From an uncultured Roseiflexus sp. (GTDB lineage: Bacteria > Chloroflexota > Chloroflexia > Chloroflexales > Roseiflexaceae): 33,866 nucleotides of DNA. The stretch is from positions 1-33,866 of the forward strand of contig CALGYB010000083.1 of NCBI GenBank assembly GCA_937935075.1. Reading direction: 5' to 3'. The translations under genes were made by a program, and so were the position numbers. The notes beneath the pieces are model-generated. The model searched no databases, was not told where the DNA came from, and saw nothing but the letters and a program-made list of their open reading frames with translations. Shown here in pieces: positions 7,814-16,515 of the stretch (within the stretch, counting starts at the first letter, position 1; the number at the start of each line of letters is the position of its first letter).

Positions 7814-8878
7814 GTGTTGCGCCTCAACCCGCAGCACGAACAGGCGTGGCTCTGGATGTCCGCTGTCGTTGAGACGCCTGAACAACAGCGTGAATGCCTG
7901 AATCGCGTGCTGGCGATCAATCCGCACAACGATACTGCACGCCAGGGGTTGAAGATGTTCGACCGAACTCAAGCGCCGTCTGCACCGGTACCGCATCTTG
8001 GGCAGACGTCTACCACGCCCATGCACGATCACACCCGCCTGACAGACAGTATGGCAAAGCCGATGGATGCCGACGCGGCGCGTGCGACTTCCCATCCGGT
8101 AAGCACATCTGTTTCACGTGAAACATCCCTTCTATCGACGCACGAGTGCAATCCAATAGCGCAGCGTTGTCCACAATGCGGCGCTGTGCTGAGTCACAAC
8201 GACTCCTCGTGCGCTTTCTGCGGCAGCCGTGTTGCGCACGCTGCGGAACCCGCCCTTGCTTCATTCCATGCTTCTTCCTCATCATACTCGAAACGTCGCG
8301 CCTTGACCAGCAACGACCAACGACGCCTCGCCGGAGAGTCAGAAAAGCGAACCGGTGCAGCACATATTTTCAATCCGACGACCATTGTCGGTATGCTTGT
8401 GCTGGCTCTTGGCATAGCACCCATTATTTTAGCGTTCTCAGAAACGGCTTCGACAGACCTCGACCGGCTGAATGCTCTGCCTGTCCATATGGCTGTTGTC
8501 TTGGCATTGATAGCCTTTTCATTTTCATTGCCGATAGCATTTGCGGGAATAGGAGTCAAGCTGATCGTCGAGGGAATACAGCAGTATCGTTACGCACAGC
8601 TGCTACGCACCGCAAGCGCCGTCACCGACGCGCCGATCCTTGACGTCTGGCAGGAACGAGGGTATGAAGGCGAGCCGTATATCGTCGCCTGGGAACTGAC
8701 CTTCTCCGACGGCAAGAGACGTCCCGTGCAACACCGGGGAGCGCAGCGCATCAGCAAGAAGCTTTTCCATCAGCTTCAACAGCGTGACGCGGTGCAGGTG
8801 CGCTTTGTTCCCGATCAACCGGCTATCGCTGCGCTAGACCCGCAGTGGGTTGCGGCAATCGAGCAGCATAGCGCGTGA
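7814..8878 (+). CDS. TPR / zinc-ribbon / two-TM / DUF3592 protein (5'-frameshifted)
   Basis: From a GTG at 7814 the frame encodes 354 residues with four parts. First is the rest of a TPR-like repeat (NPQHEQAWLWMSAVVETPEQ...CLNRVLAINPHN, residues 1-40). Second is a zinc ribbon with CPQCG and CAFCG about residues 118-138. Third are two hydrophobic segments at about 190-260. Fourth is a C-terminal DUF3592-like domain (APILDVWQERG, YIVAWELTF, ISKKLFHQLQQRDAVQVRFVP). Such proteins are common in Chloroflexota and have no established role. GTG 7814 has no ribosome site, so the true start is unclear; the native start at 7720 is separated by a frameshift. A paralogue lies 3.2 kb downstream in the same orientation. 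Confidence 0.7.
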   Translation: MLRLNPQHEQAWLWMSAVVETPEQQRECLNRVLAINPHNDTARQGLKMFDRTQAPSAPVPHLGQTSTTPMHDHTRLTDSMAKPMDADAARATSHPVSTSVSRETSLLSTHECNPIAQRCPQCGAVLSHNDSSCAFCGSRVAHAAEPALASFHASSSSYSKRRALTSNDQRRLAGESEKRTGAAHIFNPTTIVGMLVLALGIAPIILAFSETASTDLDRLNALPVHMAVVLALIAFSFSLPIAFAGIGVKLIVEGIQQYRYAQLLRTASAVTDAPILDVWQERGYEGEPYIVAWELTFSDGKRRPVQHRGAQRISKKLFHQLQQRDAVQVRFVPDQPAIAALDPQWVAAIEQHSA

Positions 8879-8926
8879 TGAGCCTGATAGTCGTGTGCTG
8901 TGGTGCAGTTATGGATGCAATGTGTG

Positions 8927-10663
8927 TTAGCCATAGAAATCGGTAAACCCATCGGCGTCGAGGCGTTCGAGCATGCGCCTCACTTTCTCCGCCGACTCTG
9001 GAAAGGGCGCTGCGGTCATCGCTGCGGACGCCACTTGCGCAGCGTGTTTCCAGGTATGCTGTGGCGCGCCAAGGAACAGTTCCAGCAGTTCGGTTAGCGC
9101 CCGCCGCAAACGCGGCGTGTCATCGCCGCGCAGTTTTGGCAGCACTTTCTGCTTGATCTGCAGGTCCAGCGCCTGCTGTGGCATCAGTATCCCCTGTGAT
9201 TGCTCGACATAACGCAGCATCTCGCTCAGGACGCGATACCCGAACGGTTGCCCTGCGCGCGCCATGATGCCGTGAACCTGAACAATCACCTTCCAGAGGG
9301 CGTCGTTGATCGCGCCGGAGTAGGCGGCGCGGAACCCTTCCAGATCGACATCGGTCAGTTCAATCACATTCGCGCGATCAAGCAGTTTGTCAGAAAGTGC
9401 GTGCGCACTCTCGTCAACGTTAACAGTGCCGATGATGACCACGTTCGGTGGCAGGCGAAAGGGATTGCTCAGAACGTCGCCGGTCACCGTCTCCACAGTC
9501 GCAGCAGGCGCTCCCAGGTCAATCAGGCGGTCGTCGGTCTCCATTGCCGACAGGATCGGCGCCAGGTAGTATTCCGGGCGCGCCAGGTTCATTTCGTCGA
9601 GGCAGACGAAATAACGTGCAGTCGGATCAGTTGCAGCGCGCTGCAGGAAGCGCAGAAACGGCGTGGCATGGTATTTCCCCGTGATCGCATTATAGTACCC
9701 CAGCAGATCGCGCGCGCTGTGCCAGTCGGGTTGCACCGCCACCAGCAGGTAGCGCTCATTCTCCTGTCCGGGCGCCAGATGTTCGCCGATCAGCGCATCG
9801 GCGTACAGGCGGGTCAGGCGGGTCTTGCCGACGCCGGAGATTCCCGGCAGGATGACCAGTGGACGGGTGCGGAGCGCGACATGGTAGGCGCGAATGATCT
9901 GTTCCGACACCGTCAATCCGCGCGCGCGCATGCGTTCGATGATCACCTCGATCGGCGGTTCTTCCGCCATGAGATAGGCGACGCGCTGCTCACGCAACCA
10001 GGCGGCGCCGGTCGGATCACGCGCCTCGGCGCGCTCCATCAGCGCCTCGTTGAGCGGCAGCAACGCGAGCGCATCCTCGATCAGGCGTTCGATGAACGCC
10101 GGCTGAAAGACCTGCGGGTCGTCCCAATGGTAGGCGAACCCTGCCAGAAGTGACGATGCCGTGCGGTTTGCCAGGTAACGGTCGACCCACAGCGCTCCCG
10201 GATCGATCATGCGCTCGCGGTCTGCGAAGCGCACCTCGCGGATGTTTTCTACCAGCGGCAACCAGATCGCGCGCGATTCCTCCCACACGCGCGCCAGGTC
10301 GGCCTTGCGGCGGCGTGCAACCTGGAGGGCGACGAGGATCAGGCGCTCGACGCCGCTGACCGCCAGGTAGACCCCTGCGCCGCGCGGTGGTCGATCAATG
10401 ACCAGGTAGTAGTCGTCGATCGGATCGCGCACGCCGCGACCGCGGTTGACATAGCGCTGCGTGCGGTAACTGATCTCGTAGAGGCTCCAGATACGCGAAA
10501 AACGTCGGGATGCCTCGGCGCTAAAGCGGGCAGCGAATCCCGCCAGCACCGGCTGCAACCGTTCCTGAACGGCATTCCAGCGCTCCGTAGCGCCGGGGAC
10601 CGTCAGTGCAGCGAGCGCCTCCGGGGTGAATACGACCTGATCCGGCACGGTGGAAATCGCCAT
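8927..10663 (-). CDS. McrB-like AAA+ ATPase
   Basis: 578 residues. Residues 1-250 are a helical N-terminal region I do not recognise (WSLYEISYRTQRYVNRGRG near 65-83). The C-terminal half is an AAA+ module of the McrB/MoxR type: Walker A GISGVGKT (about 272-280), Walker B VCLDEMNLARPEYYLAP (about 353-369, with the extended 'DEMNLA' McrB signature), sensor-1 IIGTVNVDES (about 408-417) and DKLLDRANVIEL (about 424-435). McrB proteins are nucleotide-driven motors that partner the McrC nuclease, but no McrC-like gene lies beside it. The gene is divergent from, and lies between, two paralogous TPR/zinc-ribbon genes. A DNA-translocating or chaperone function is possible; substrate unknown. Confidence 0.82.
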   Translation of the reverse strand: MAISTVPDQVVFTPEALAALTVPGATERWNAVQERLQPVLAGFAARFSAEASRRFSRIWSLYEISYRTQRYVNRGRGVRDPIDDYYLVIDRPPRGAGVYLAVSGVERLILVALQVARRRKADLARVWEESRAIWLPLVENIREVRFADRERMIDPGALWVDRYLANRTASSLLAGFAYHWDDPQVFQPAFIERLIEDALALLPLNEALMERAEARDPTGAAWLREQRVAYLMAEEPPIEVIIERMRARGLTVSEQIIRAYHVALRTRPLVILPGISGVGKTRLTRLYADALIGEHLAPGQENERYLLVAVQPDWHSARDLLGYYNAITGKYHATPFLRFLQRAATDPTARYFVCLDEMNLARPEYYLAPILSAMETDDRLIDLGAPAATVETVTGDVLSNPFRLPPNVVIIGTVNVDESAHALSDKLLDRANVIELTDVDLEGFRAAYSGAINDALWKVIVQVHGIMARAGQPFGYRVLSEMLRYVEQSQGILMPQQALDLQIKQKVLPKLRGDDTPRLRRALTELLELFLGAPQHTWKHAAQVASAAMTAAPFPESAEKVRRMLERLDADGFTDFYG

Positions 10664-10695
10664 TTCAAGGCTTTCTGATGGGATAAATCCTTTCT

Positions 10696-10725
10696 ATTAT
10701 AACACCGTTGGCGATGTTCTGAGAA
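10696..10725 (-). promoter_or_regulatory. Promoter of the McrB-like gene
   Basis: Reading the minus strand, TTCTCA (10720-10725) is followed after 18 bases by a perfect TATAAT (10696-10701). The start codon is 32 bases beyond the -10 element, giving a leader of about 26 bases. Confidence 0.6.
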
Positions 10726-10756
10726 CCAGAGCGGTTGTGCCCGTCTAGTGATTGGT

Positions 10757-10781
10757 GTTGGCTGTGACAGGCTCAGCCAAC
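10757..10781. repeat. REP-like palindrome (gacaggctc loop), copy 1
   Basis: GTTGGCT and AGCCAAC arms enclose an 11-base loop, gtgacaggctc. It shares the dispersed 'ggctTCGACAGGCTCAgcc' core seen at 15234, 15312, 17260 and 19589. Confidence 0.6.
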
Positions 10782-10924
10782 GCCTGTTCGGGAGCGAGTA
10801 TCGGAAGATTGCGACTTTATCGCAATGCTGCAATCGAATCGGAGCGCTCTGCGTACATGACTCCGGCTACAATCATGGTGACGCGCTACCTGATTGAGAT
10901 GGTTCCCGACATCGGAGGTTGCCA

Positions 10925-11881
10925 ATGTCACTCCCTCCATCACAAGACTCCGAACAGACGCTGGACAAAGCCATTGCCGCGATTCGTGCGGGTGAAACGG
11001 AGCGTGGACGCGCGTTGCTTGCGCAAGTGCTGCGCGACAACCCATCCTGCGAAAACGCCTGGCTCTGGATGGCGACCGTTGTTGAAACGCCGCAGCATAA
11101 GCGTGAATGCCTCGAGCGCACTCTGGCAATTAATCCGCAAAACAGCATGCACGGCGTAAGTTGCGGTCGCTTGGCGTGACGGCGCCGCCTGTTGCGCCTG
11201 CATCAGCGCAGCGCATCGCAGGTCCGGCGTATGGCAGTCCATCTCTGCCCGCTGGCGCCGGTCGTTGCCCGAACTGCGCTGCGGAAATTGATGCAGCAGA
11301 CCGGCGGCGCCGCTTCTGCGGATCGCTTCTACGCATATTGCCGCACAGTCCCGCTTCGAGATCAAAGCGAGAGTCGTTGAGTCAGATTGAGCGATGGAAA
11401 CTTACCGGAAGATACATTCCGCCCTTTTTACCATTTGCCATTTTGACCTATGTGTTCGTAGGGATAGTGATAGGAGTCCTCGGGGCCTTCTTCGGAAAAG
11501 AACACCTTACATCTATCGTCATGACGCTACTCTTTCTTCCGTTTGCGGCTATGTGGGTCTTTATTATGATAATACATTCCTGTCCTGTCACTCGTCGAGA
11601 AAATACGATTAATGAGCGGGTCGAGAGCCGAGGCGCGTATTATTGATATTTGGGTGGAAGAAGGGGAAAAAGCAAGCGAAACATCCTATTACATCGCGTG
11701 TGAATTTACCGTACCCGATCAAAGAGGTGACGCCGTTCACTTCAGAAAGGCGCAATCAATTAGCAGAAAAATCTACTCTATGCTTGCAGCACGTGATACA
11801 GTGTTCGTGCGTTATGTCCCGCGCGAACCACAATGCTCCGGATTGGACAAAAAGTGGCTCCGTGAACTCGAGAAACGGTAA
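10925..11881 (+). pseudogene. Second TPR / zinc-ribbon / TM / DUF3592 gene, split into three frames
   Basis: The ATG at 10925 follows cggaggttgcca. Frame 1 (10925-11179) gives a full TPR-like motif (DKAIAAIRAGETERGRALLA, then NAWLWMATVVETPQ and LAINPQN). At about 11145 one base is missing relative to the paralogue, and the homologous reading (ARRKLRSLGV) continues in another frame, open from 11161 to 11646. That frame holds a zinc ribbon with CPNC but only one cysteine in the second knuckle (RRFCGS), and two membrane helices. A second shift near 11590-11615 moves into a third frame (11612-11881) with a DUF3592-like domain (RIIDIWVEEGE, YYIACEFTV, SISRKIYSMLAARDTVFVRYVP). The protein is therefore probably broken, and the zinc site is degraded too. 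Each piece could in principle be translated separately. Confidence 0.72.
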
Positions 11882-12023
11882 GATGTCCATGGATTCATCT
11901 CTCCCTGCCGCCTTCGAATTCGATCCTCCTGCGTGTGACCTCTCGACTTTTGCCTCGCGCTCCGCTTCGCCTTCCGTTGTTGCGGAACGCATGTTCATAT
12001 CACCCCCGCCACCCGGCGATATG

Positions 12024-12032
12024 TGATATAAT
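12024..12032 (+). promoter_or_regulatory. Extended -10 element before the 12069 gene
   Basis: TGATATAAT matches an extended -10 (TGnTATAAT). The -10 hexamer ends 36 bases before the start codon. No -35 match is present at 17 bases, as is usual for extended -10 promoters. Confidence 0.55.
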
Positions 12033-12068
12033 ACAAGGGTTGTGTGATGACATCTTTAGAGCGCCAGT

Positions 12069-13040
12069 ATGCGGCAACCTGCCTCGATTATCGACACGTT
12101 GAGCGAAGGATATCGCGCTATTCACCGAAGGCCGGCTGCGCTGCTCCTGGTGTTCGCATTCAACCTGGCGTTGCTGCTGACGGCGCCGGTTTCGTTTGCG
12201 CCGCTGTTTGATCGCTTCGATAGCTTCCTGACCAGGCTGGCAGGCGCGTCGGCGGAATACGACGGCGAGGCGCAGAGCCAGATGAGCGCACTGCTGGCAG
12301 AACTCGGTCAGACTGACCTGCGTCAGGCGCTGGCACTGATGAGCGTAATGCCGCGGTTCATTATTCCGCGTTTTGCACCGGGCGCGCTGGCGACCAATAG
12401 CGCAGGCGCGGCGATCACGATTGCCAGCGTGCCAGCCGCAGTGCTGACCTTCGTTGTGATCAATGTGATCGTTTTTCCCATCGGTGTGCTGTTTCTGGCG
12501 CTGGTTGGCGCCGCAGTACGCGGTGAACCGGCATGGCAGCGCGACCTGTGGCGTATCATAGCACGCATTGGCGCTGCGGTCCTTGGGGTAATGGCCATTC
12601 TGTCAACCGCATTCGTTCTGATCGGTGTGCCGTTCACCTTTGTGGCAGCGCTCCTTATGGCGGTTAATGAAGTGCTGGGAGTGCTGGCGTTCAGCCTGAT
12701 CCTGGTCGTGATCATCTGGGTGCAGATCTACGTTGGCTTCGCCAACGAGGCGATTGTGATGAGCCGCGTCGGACCGCTGCGCGCGCTGCGGGCGAGTTTT
12801 GAACTCGTGCGTCGCAATCTGTGGGGCGTTGTCGGGTTCTTGCTTCTCTCGCTGTTGATCGTTCGCGGCACCGAGGTGATCTGGGAGATGCTGGGAACAT
12901 CGACGCTTGGCGGCGTGGCGGCGGCGCTCGGCAGCGCCTACATCGGCGCCGGTCTGGCAGCGGCGCGAATGGCATTCTACCGCGAACGCCTGCGCCGTTT
13001 GCGTGAACAACAGGCGATCCGTCCAGGAGCGGCGCCCTGA
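12069..13040 (+). CDS. Multi-pass membrane protein of unknown function
   Basis: 323 residues with a cytoplasmic-looking N-terminus (IIDTLSEGYRAIHRRP), a first membrane helix at about 23-45, and a soluble, mildly acidic loop at about 46-105. Four to five further hydrophobic segments follow between about 115 and 300, ending in a basic tail (YRERLRRLREQ). The 'EGYRAIHRRP' start and the 'GPLRALRASFELVRRNLW' segment are like those of integral membrane proteins distantly related to the glycerophosphodiesterase membrane-domain group. I cannot assign a substrate. It precedes gyrB but is separated from it by a repeat element, so they are probably not one operon. Confidence 0.8.
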   Translation: MRQPASIIDTLSEGYRAIHRRPAALLLVFAFNLALLLTAPVSFAPLFDRFDSFLTRLAGASAEYDGEAQSQMSALLAELGQTDLRQALALMSVMPRFIIPRFAPGALATNSAGAAITIASVPAAVLTFVVINVIVFPIGVLFLALVGAAVRGEPAWQRDLWRIIARIGAAVLGVMAILSTAFVLIGVPFTFVAALLMAVNEVLGVLAFSLILVVIIWVQIYVGFANEAIVMSRVGPLRALRASFELVRRNLWGVVGFLLLSLLIVRGTEVIWEMLGTSTLGGVAAALGSAYIGAGLAAARMAFYRERLRRLREQQAIRPGAAP

Positions 13041-13063
13041 GCCTGCCAAAGGGTAGAACTATT

Positions 13064-13171
13064 GACTTCACTGCAAAAAGCGAACCACGAAGGTCACAAA
13101 GGAAATGCGCTTCATTTTTTACCTTCGTGCGCTTCGTGTCCTTTGTGGTTAAGCCTTTTTGCAGTGGACTC
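13064..13171. mobile_element. MITE-like palindromic element, copy 2, with target duplication
   Basis: 108 bases with terminal inverted repeats: GACTTCACTGCAAAAAGC at the left, and at the right the complement of GAGTCCACTGCAAAAAGG. They are followed inward by AACCAC(G/A)AAGG on both sides. ACTATT occurs directly on both flanks (13058-13063 and 13072+100, i.e. 13172-13177), a perfect 6-base target-site duplication. There is no coding capacity. It sits 15 bases before the gyrB start and so forms part of the gyrB leader. Confidence 0.85.
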
Positions 13172-13185
13172 ACTATTGCAATCAT

Positions 13186-15147
13186 ATGAATGAACGATTC
13201 GAGTCGTCTATGACAACAGAACCGCTGCGATCGGTCGATGTGACCGGCTACGATGAAGATCAGATCCAGGTGCTCGAAGGGATGGAGGCGGTTCGCCGTC
13301 GTCCCGGGATGTATATCGGCCCAACCGATGTCAACGGCTTGCACACCATGGTGCGCGAAGTCGTCGATAACTCGGTCGATGAAGTCATGGCTGGGCGCGC
13401 AACCACCGTCGAGGTCACGATCCATAAAGATGGGTCGGTGACGGTCGCCGATGATGGCTATGGCATCCCGACCGGTCCGCATCCCAAACTCGGCGTCAGC
13501 ACGCTTCAGGTGGTGATGACGGTCCTCCATGCTGGCGGCAAGTTCGACAACAAAAGCTACAAAGTGTCGTCCGGGTTGCACGGCGTCGGCGTGTCAGCCG
13601 TCAACGCACTCTCGTCTTATATGCGCGTTGATGTCCATAATGCGCGTGATGGGATGCACTACTATCAGGAGTACCGCTGTGGCGCGCCGCAGTGCGAGGT
13701 GCAGAAGGTCGGTCCCACCACCCGGCGCGGGACGATCACGCGCTTCCTGCCGGATACGACGATCATTCAGACGCTGGACTACCAGTTCAAGACTCTGGCG
13801 CAACGCTTCCGCGAGATGGCGTACCTGAACAAAGGGCTGCGCTTTAAGTTCGTCGATGAGCGTGATGGGAATGAGGTGAACTTTTATTTCGAGGGCGGCA
13901 TTCGCTCGTATGTGCGTCACCTCAACAAAGACCGGAATGTGTTGCACAAGCAGCCGTTCTATGTCGAACGCGTCGTCGATGATGTGCTGGTCGAGGTGGC
14001 GTTGCAATACACCGAAAGCTTCGACACCGATTCGGTGTACGCATTTGCTAATGGCATCAACAATACCGATGGCGGCGCGCACGTCGCCGGTTTTCGCAGC
14101 GCGTTGACGCGGGTGATCAATGCGTATGCGCGCAGCAAAGGGTTCCTCAAGGAAAACGAGGGGAACCTGACCGGCGATGATGTGCGTGAAGGGTTGACCG
14201 CCGTGATCAGCGTGAAACTGCGCGACCCGCAGTTCAGTTCGCAAACCAAGGAGAAACTGGTCAGCCCTTCCGCCACTGGCGCGGTCAACACGGTGTTTGG
14301 CGACGCCTTCAGCGCCTGGCTTGAGGAAAACCCGCAGGAAGCGCGGCGCATCGTCGAGAAGTGCATCTCAGCGGCACGGACTCGCATCGCGGTGCAGAAA
14401 GTGCGGGAAACGGCGCGCAAGAGCGCGATGGAAGGGTTCTCGCTGCCGGGCAAACTGGCCGACTGCTCGGATACCAGCCCGGCGCGCACCGAGTTGTTCA
14501 TCGTTGAGGGTGATAGCGCCGGCGGGAGCGCAAAGCAGGGGCGCGACCGGCGCTATCAGGCGATCCTTCCGCTGCGCGGCAAAATCCTGAATGTCGAGAA
14601 GAGCCGGCTCGACAAAATGCTGTCCAATAACGAGGTCAAGGCGCTGATTACCGCCATCGGCGCCGGCGTCGGCGAGCAGTTCGACCCGTCCAAATTGCGC
14701 TACCATCGCATCATTCTGATGTGCGACGCCGATGTGGACGGGAGCCACATTCGCACGCTGTTGCTCACGTTCTTCTTCCGCTATATGCGTCAAATCATTA
14801 CCAACGGGCACCTCTACCTGGCGCAGCCGCCGCTGTATCGCATTGTCCATGGGAAGACCGAGAAGTATGTCTTTACCGACGCCGAGCGCGATCAGTATCT
14901 GTCAACCCTTTCGCCTTCGGAACGGAACAAAGCGGTCGTGACGCGCTACAAGGGGCTGGGTGAGATGAATGCGGCGCAACTGTGGGAAACGACGATGAAT
15001 CCGCTCAATCGCCTGCTCTTGCAGGTGACGCTCGAAGATGCACAGCAGGCGGACGAGACCTTCACCATGCTGATGGGCGATCTGGTTCCGCCGCGCAAAC
15101 GCTTCATTCAAACCCACGCGCTCGAGGTGCGGAACCTGGATATTTGA
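13186..15147 (+). CDS. gyrB: DNA gyrase subunit B
   Basis: 653 residues from the ATG at 13186 (an alternative ATG is at 13210; neither has a good ribosome site). The GHKL ATPase shows RRRPGMYIG, the catalytic glutamate in VREVVDNSVDE, DDGYGIP and GLHGVGVSAVNALS. The transducer domain follows. The TOPRIM region begins EGDSAGGSAKQGRDR (about 441), with PLRGKILNVEK and the metal-binding MCDADVDGSHI (about 511-521). The C-terminus has RYKGLGEMNAAQLWET. It supplies the ATPase half of the type II topoisomerase that introduces negative supercoils together with GyrA. The short form without the enterobacterial insertion is usual outside Gammaproteobacteria. ParE is the alternative, but the intact gyrase-like TOPRIM and tail favour GyrB. 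Confidence 0.95.
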   Translation: MNERFESSMTTEPLRSVDVTGYDEDQIQVLEGMEAVRRRPGMYIGPTDVNGLHTMVREVVDNSVDEVMAGRATTVEVTIHKDGSVTVADDGYGIPTGPHPKLGVSTLQVVMTVLHAGGKFDNKSYKVSSGLHGVGVSAVNALSSYMRVDVHNARDGMHYYQEYRCGAPQCEVQKVGPTTRRGTITRFLPDTTIIQTLDYQFKTLAQRFREMAYLNKGLRFKFVDERDGNEVNFYFEGGIRSYVRHLNKDRNVLHKQPFYVERVVDDVLVEVALQYTESFDTDSVYAFANGINNTDGGAHVAGFRSALTRVINAYARSKGFLKENEGNLTGDDVREGLTAVISVKLRDPQFSSQTKEKLVSPSATGAVNTVFGDAFSAWLEENPQEARRIVEKCISAARTRIAVQKVRETARKSAMEGFSLPGKLADCSDTSPARTELFIVEGDSAGGSAKQGRDRRYQAILPLRGKILNVEKSRLDKMLSNNEVKALITAIGAGVGEQFDPSKLRYHRIILMCDADVDGSHIRTLLLTFFFRYMRQIITNGHLYLAQPPLYRIVHGKTEKYVFTDAERDQYLSTLSPSERNKAVVTRYKGLGEMNAAQLWETTMNPLNRLLLQVTLEDAQQADETFTMLMGDLVPPRKRFIQTHALEVRNLDI

Positions 15148-15369
15148 GGGCGTGGGCATGCACGCGGCGAAACTGCCGGGTGCATGCCGTTCTCGCAGTG
15201 CTTGAACCCCGCATGGGTCGTCATGCAGTCAGGGTGGGCTGAGCCTGTCGAAGCCCACTCTGCGCTATCAGGCAGCAATCTCGCACATGTTGCGCTCAAC
15301 GATTGAGTGATCTGAGCCTGCCGAAGCCCACCCTGCGATCAGGGGCAAGCCTTGTCAGAAATGTTGCCA
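15148..15369. repeat. gyrB downstream spacer with REP-like palindromes
   Basis: At 15234-15258 GTGGGCT and AGCCCAC arms enclose gagcctgtcga. A second, partial copy at about 15312-15332 reads tgagcctgccgaagccca. Both belong to the same family as 10757, 17260 and 19589 and could act as transcription or mRNA-end structures between the convergent gyrB and peptidase genes. No gene in this spacer. Confidence 0.65.
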
Positions 15370-16515
15370 TTACGGTCGCACAATAATACTGGCAACCGTT
15401 ACCCACTCGCCCGCATTACCGGCATAATCAATCGGCTGTATGCGCAACAGGTGCTCGCCAATGGCAAGCGGCGGCGCTTCGACCTCCGGCAGAGGGGTGA
15501 ACCACTCCGAGACTCCAGTGGGGTCGCTGCCGATGTAGATGCGGTAACCGGCAACCCCGGAAGCGGCGTCGCCTGCCGGTTCCCAGGCGATGAGCGTCGA
15601 TTGCCCGGCTTTCAGTGCGATTGGCTCGATTGCCGGCGGGGACTCCGGCGGGGTCGTGTCATACCCTATCGGACCGAACGTGGCGACCGTCTGTTGACCG
15701 TTGCGGTCCCATCCGCGCACGAAGAGCGTATGCAACCCTTCGCCCGCCTCGGCGAGGCGTATGCTCCCATTCGGCGTTGGCATCTCTGGCGCCGCGCCGG
15801 CGGGATCGGCGCCCCACGCTGCGCGATACCCCGCCGTCATTGCTGTGCCGCTGAATTCAATGCGTACATCGCCACTGTACCAGCGACCGGTTTCCGCTCC
15901 GGCAAAACCGATCCCCTCGATGTTCGATAGCGGTGTGCTGCCGGCCTCCAGCACCCTGCCGCCGTGCTGGTTGCACCCGCCAATCTCCGGCAAGTCATAC
16001 CCTTCTGCAAAGCGCAACGGCACAGAACGCCGATTGCGCGCCCAGGGTCCCTCTGCGGTGAATGCCGTGAAATGCAGATGCACCACCCCCGGCGACCCGC
16101 GATCACCAACGGCGCCGATCACTTCGCCGCGCGCCACAATCCGCCCGACCTGCGGATGTTCCGCGCGCTGCATATGCGTATACATGGTGTAGAGATTGCC
16201 CTCGTGACGGAGGATGAGTGTGCCACTTCGCCGCGCCCAAACGAAGATGACGCCGTCGGCGGCGGCGCGTACCGGAGCGCCGGCGCTTGGACCTCCAACC
16301 CGAACCAGATCGAGTGAGTAGCGATCCCAGCCATTATGCGTGCCACAGGCGTATCCCTGAATGATGCGCCACTGCTCACCGGGGGGCGTCGGCAACCAGA
16401 GTTCAGGGGCGACGCCAGCGTGGTCTGCTGCCGCAATCGGCGCTGCCTGCACGAACGCAACAAGAACGATCACCAGCGCAAGCCAACGCCGCAGCTGTCT
16501 GCTTCGTGATTTCAT
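15370..16515 (-). CDS. Secreted M23-family peptidase with C-terminal Fn3-like domain
   Basis: 381 residues. A signal peptide spans about 1-30 (basic start, hydrophobic core, APIAAADHAG cleavage region). The M23/LytM domain spans about 45-165 with HNGWD (H60, D64), YTHM (H114) and HLHF (H146, H148), the set of zinc and catalytic histidines expected of an active peptidoglycan endopeptidase. Two beta-rich regions follow; the last, about 290-380 (QSTLIAWEPAGD...GVAGYRIYIGSDPTGV), resembles a fibronectin type III module. It probably acts outside the membrane, cutting cell-wall cross-bridges or an extracellular substrate. No partner gene is adjacent. Confidence 0.87.
   Translation of the reverse strand: MKSRSRQLRRWLALVIVLVAFVQAAPIAAADHAGVAPELWLPTPPGEQWRIIQGYACGTHNGWDRYSLDLVRVGGPSAGAPVRAAADGVIFVWARRSGTLILRHEGNLYTMYTHMQRAEHPQVGRIVARGEVIGAVGDRGSPGVVHLHFTAFTAEGPWARNRRSVPLRFAEGYDLPEIGGCNQHGGRVLEAGSTPLSNIEGIGFAGAETGRWYSGDVRIEFSGTAMTAGYRAAWGADPAGAAPEMPTPNGSIRLAEAGEGLHTLFVRGWDRNGQQTVATFGPIGYDTTPPESPPAIEPIALKAGQSTLIAWEPAGDAASGVAGYRIYIGSDPTGVSEWFTPLPEVEAPPLAIGEHLLRIQPIDYAGNAGEWVTVASIIVRP

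Noticed and set aside
9200-10153. 317-codon open frame antisense to the McrB-like gene
   Set aside because: Shadow of the ATPase gene; no ribosome site or recognisable domain.
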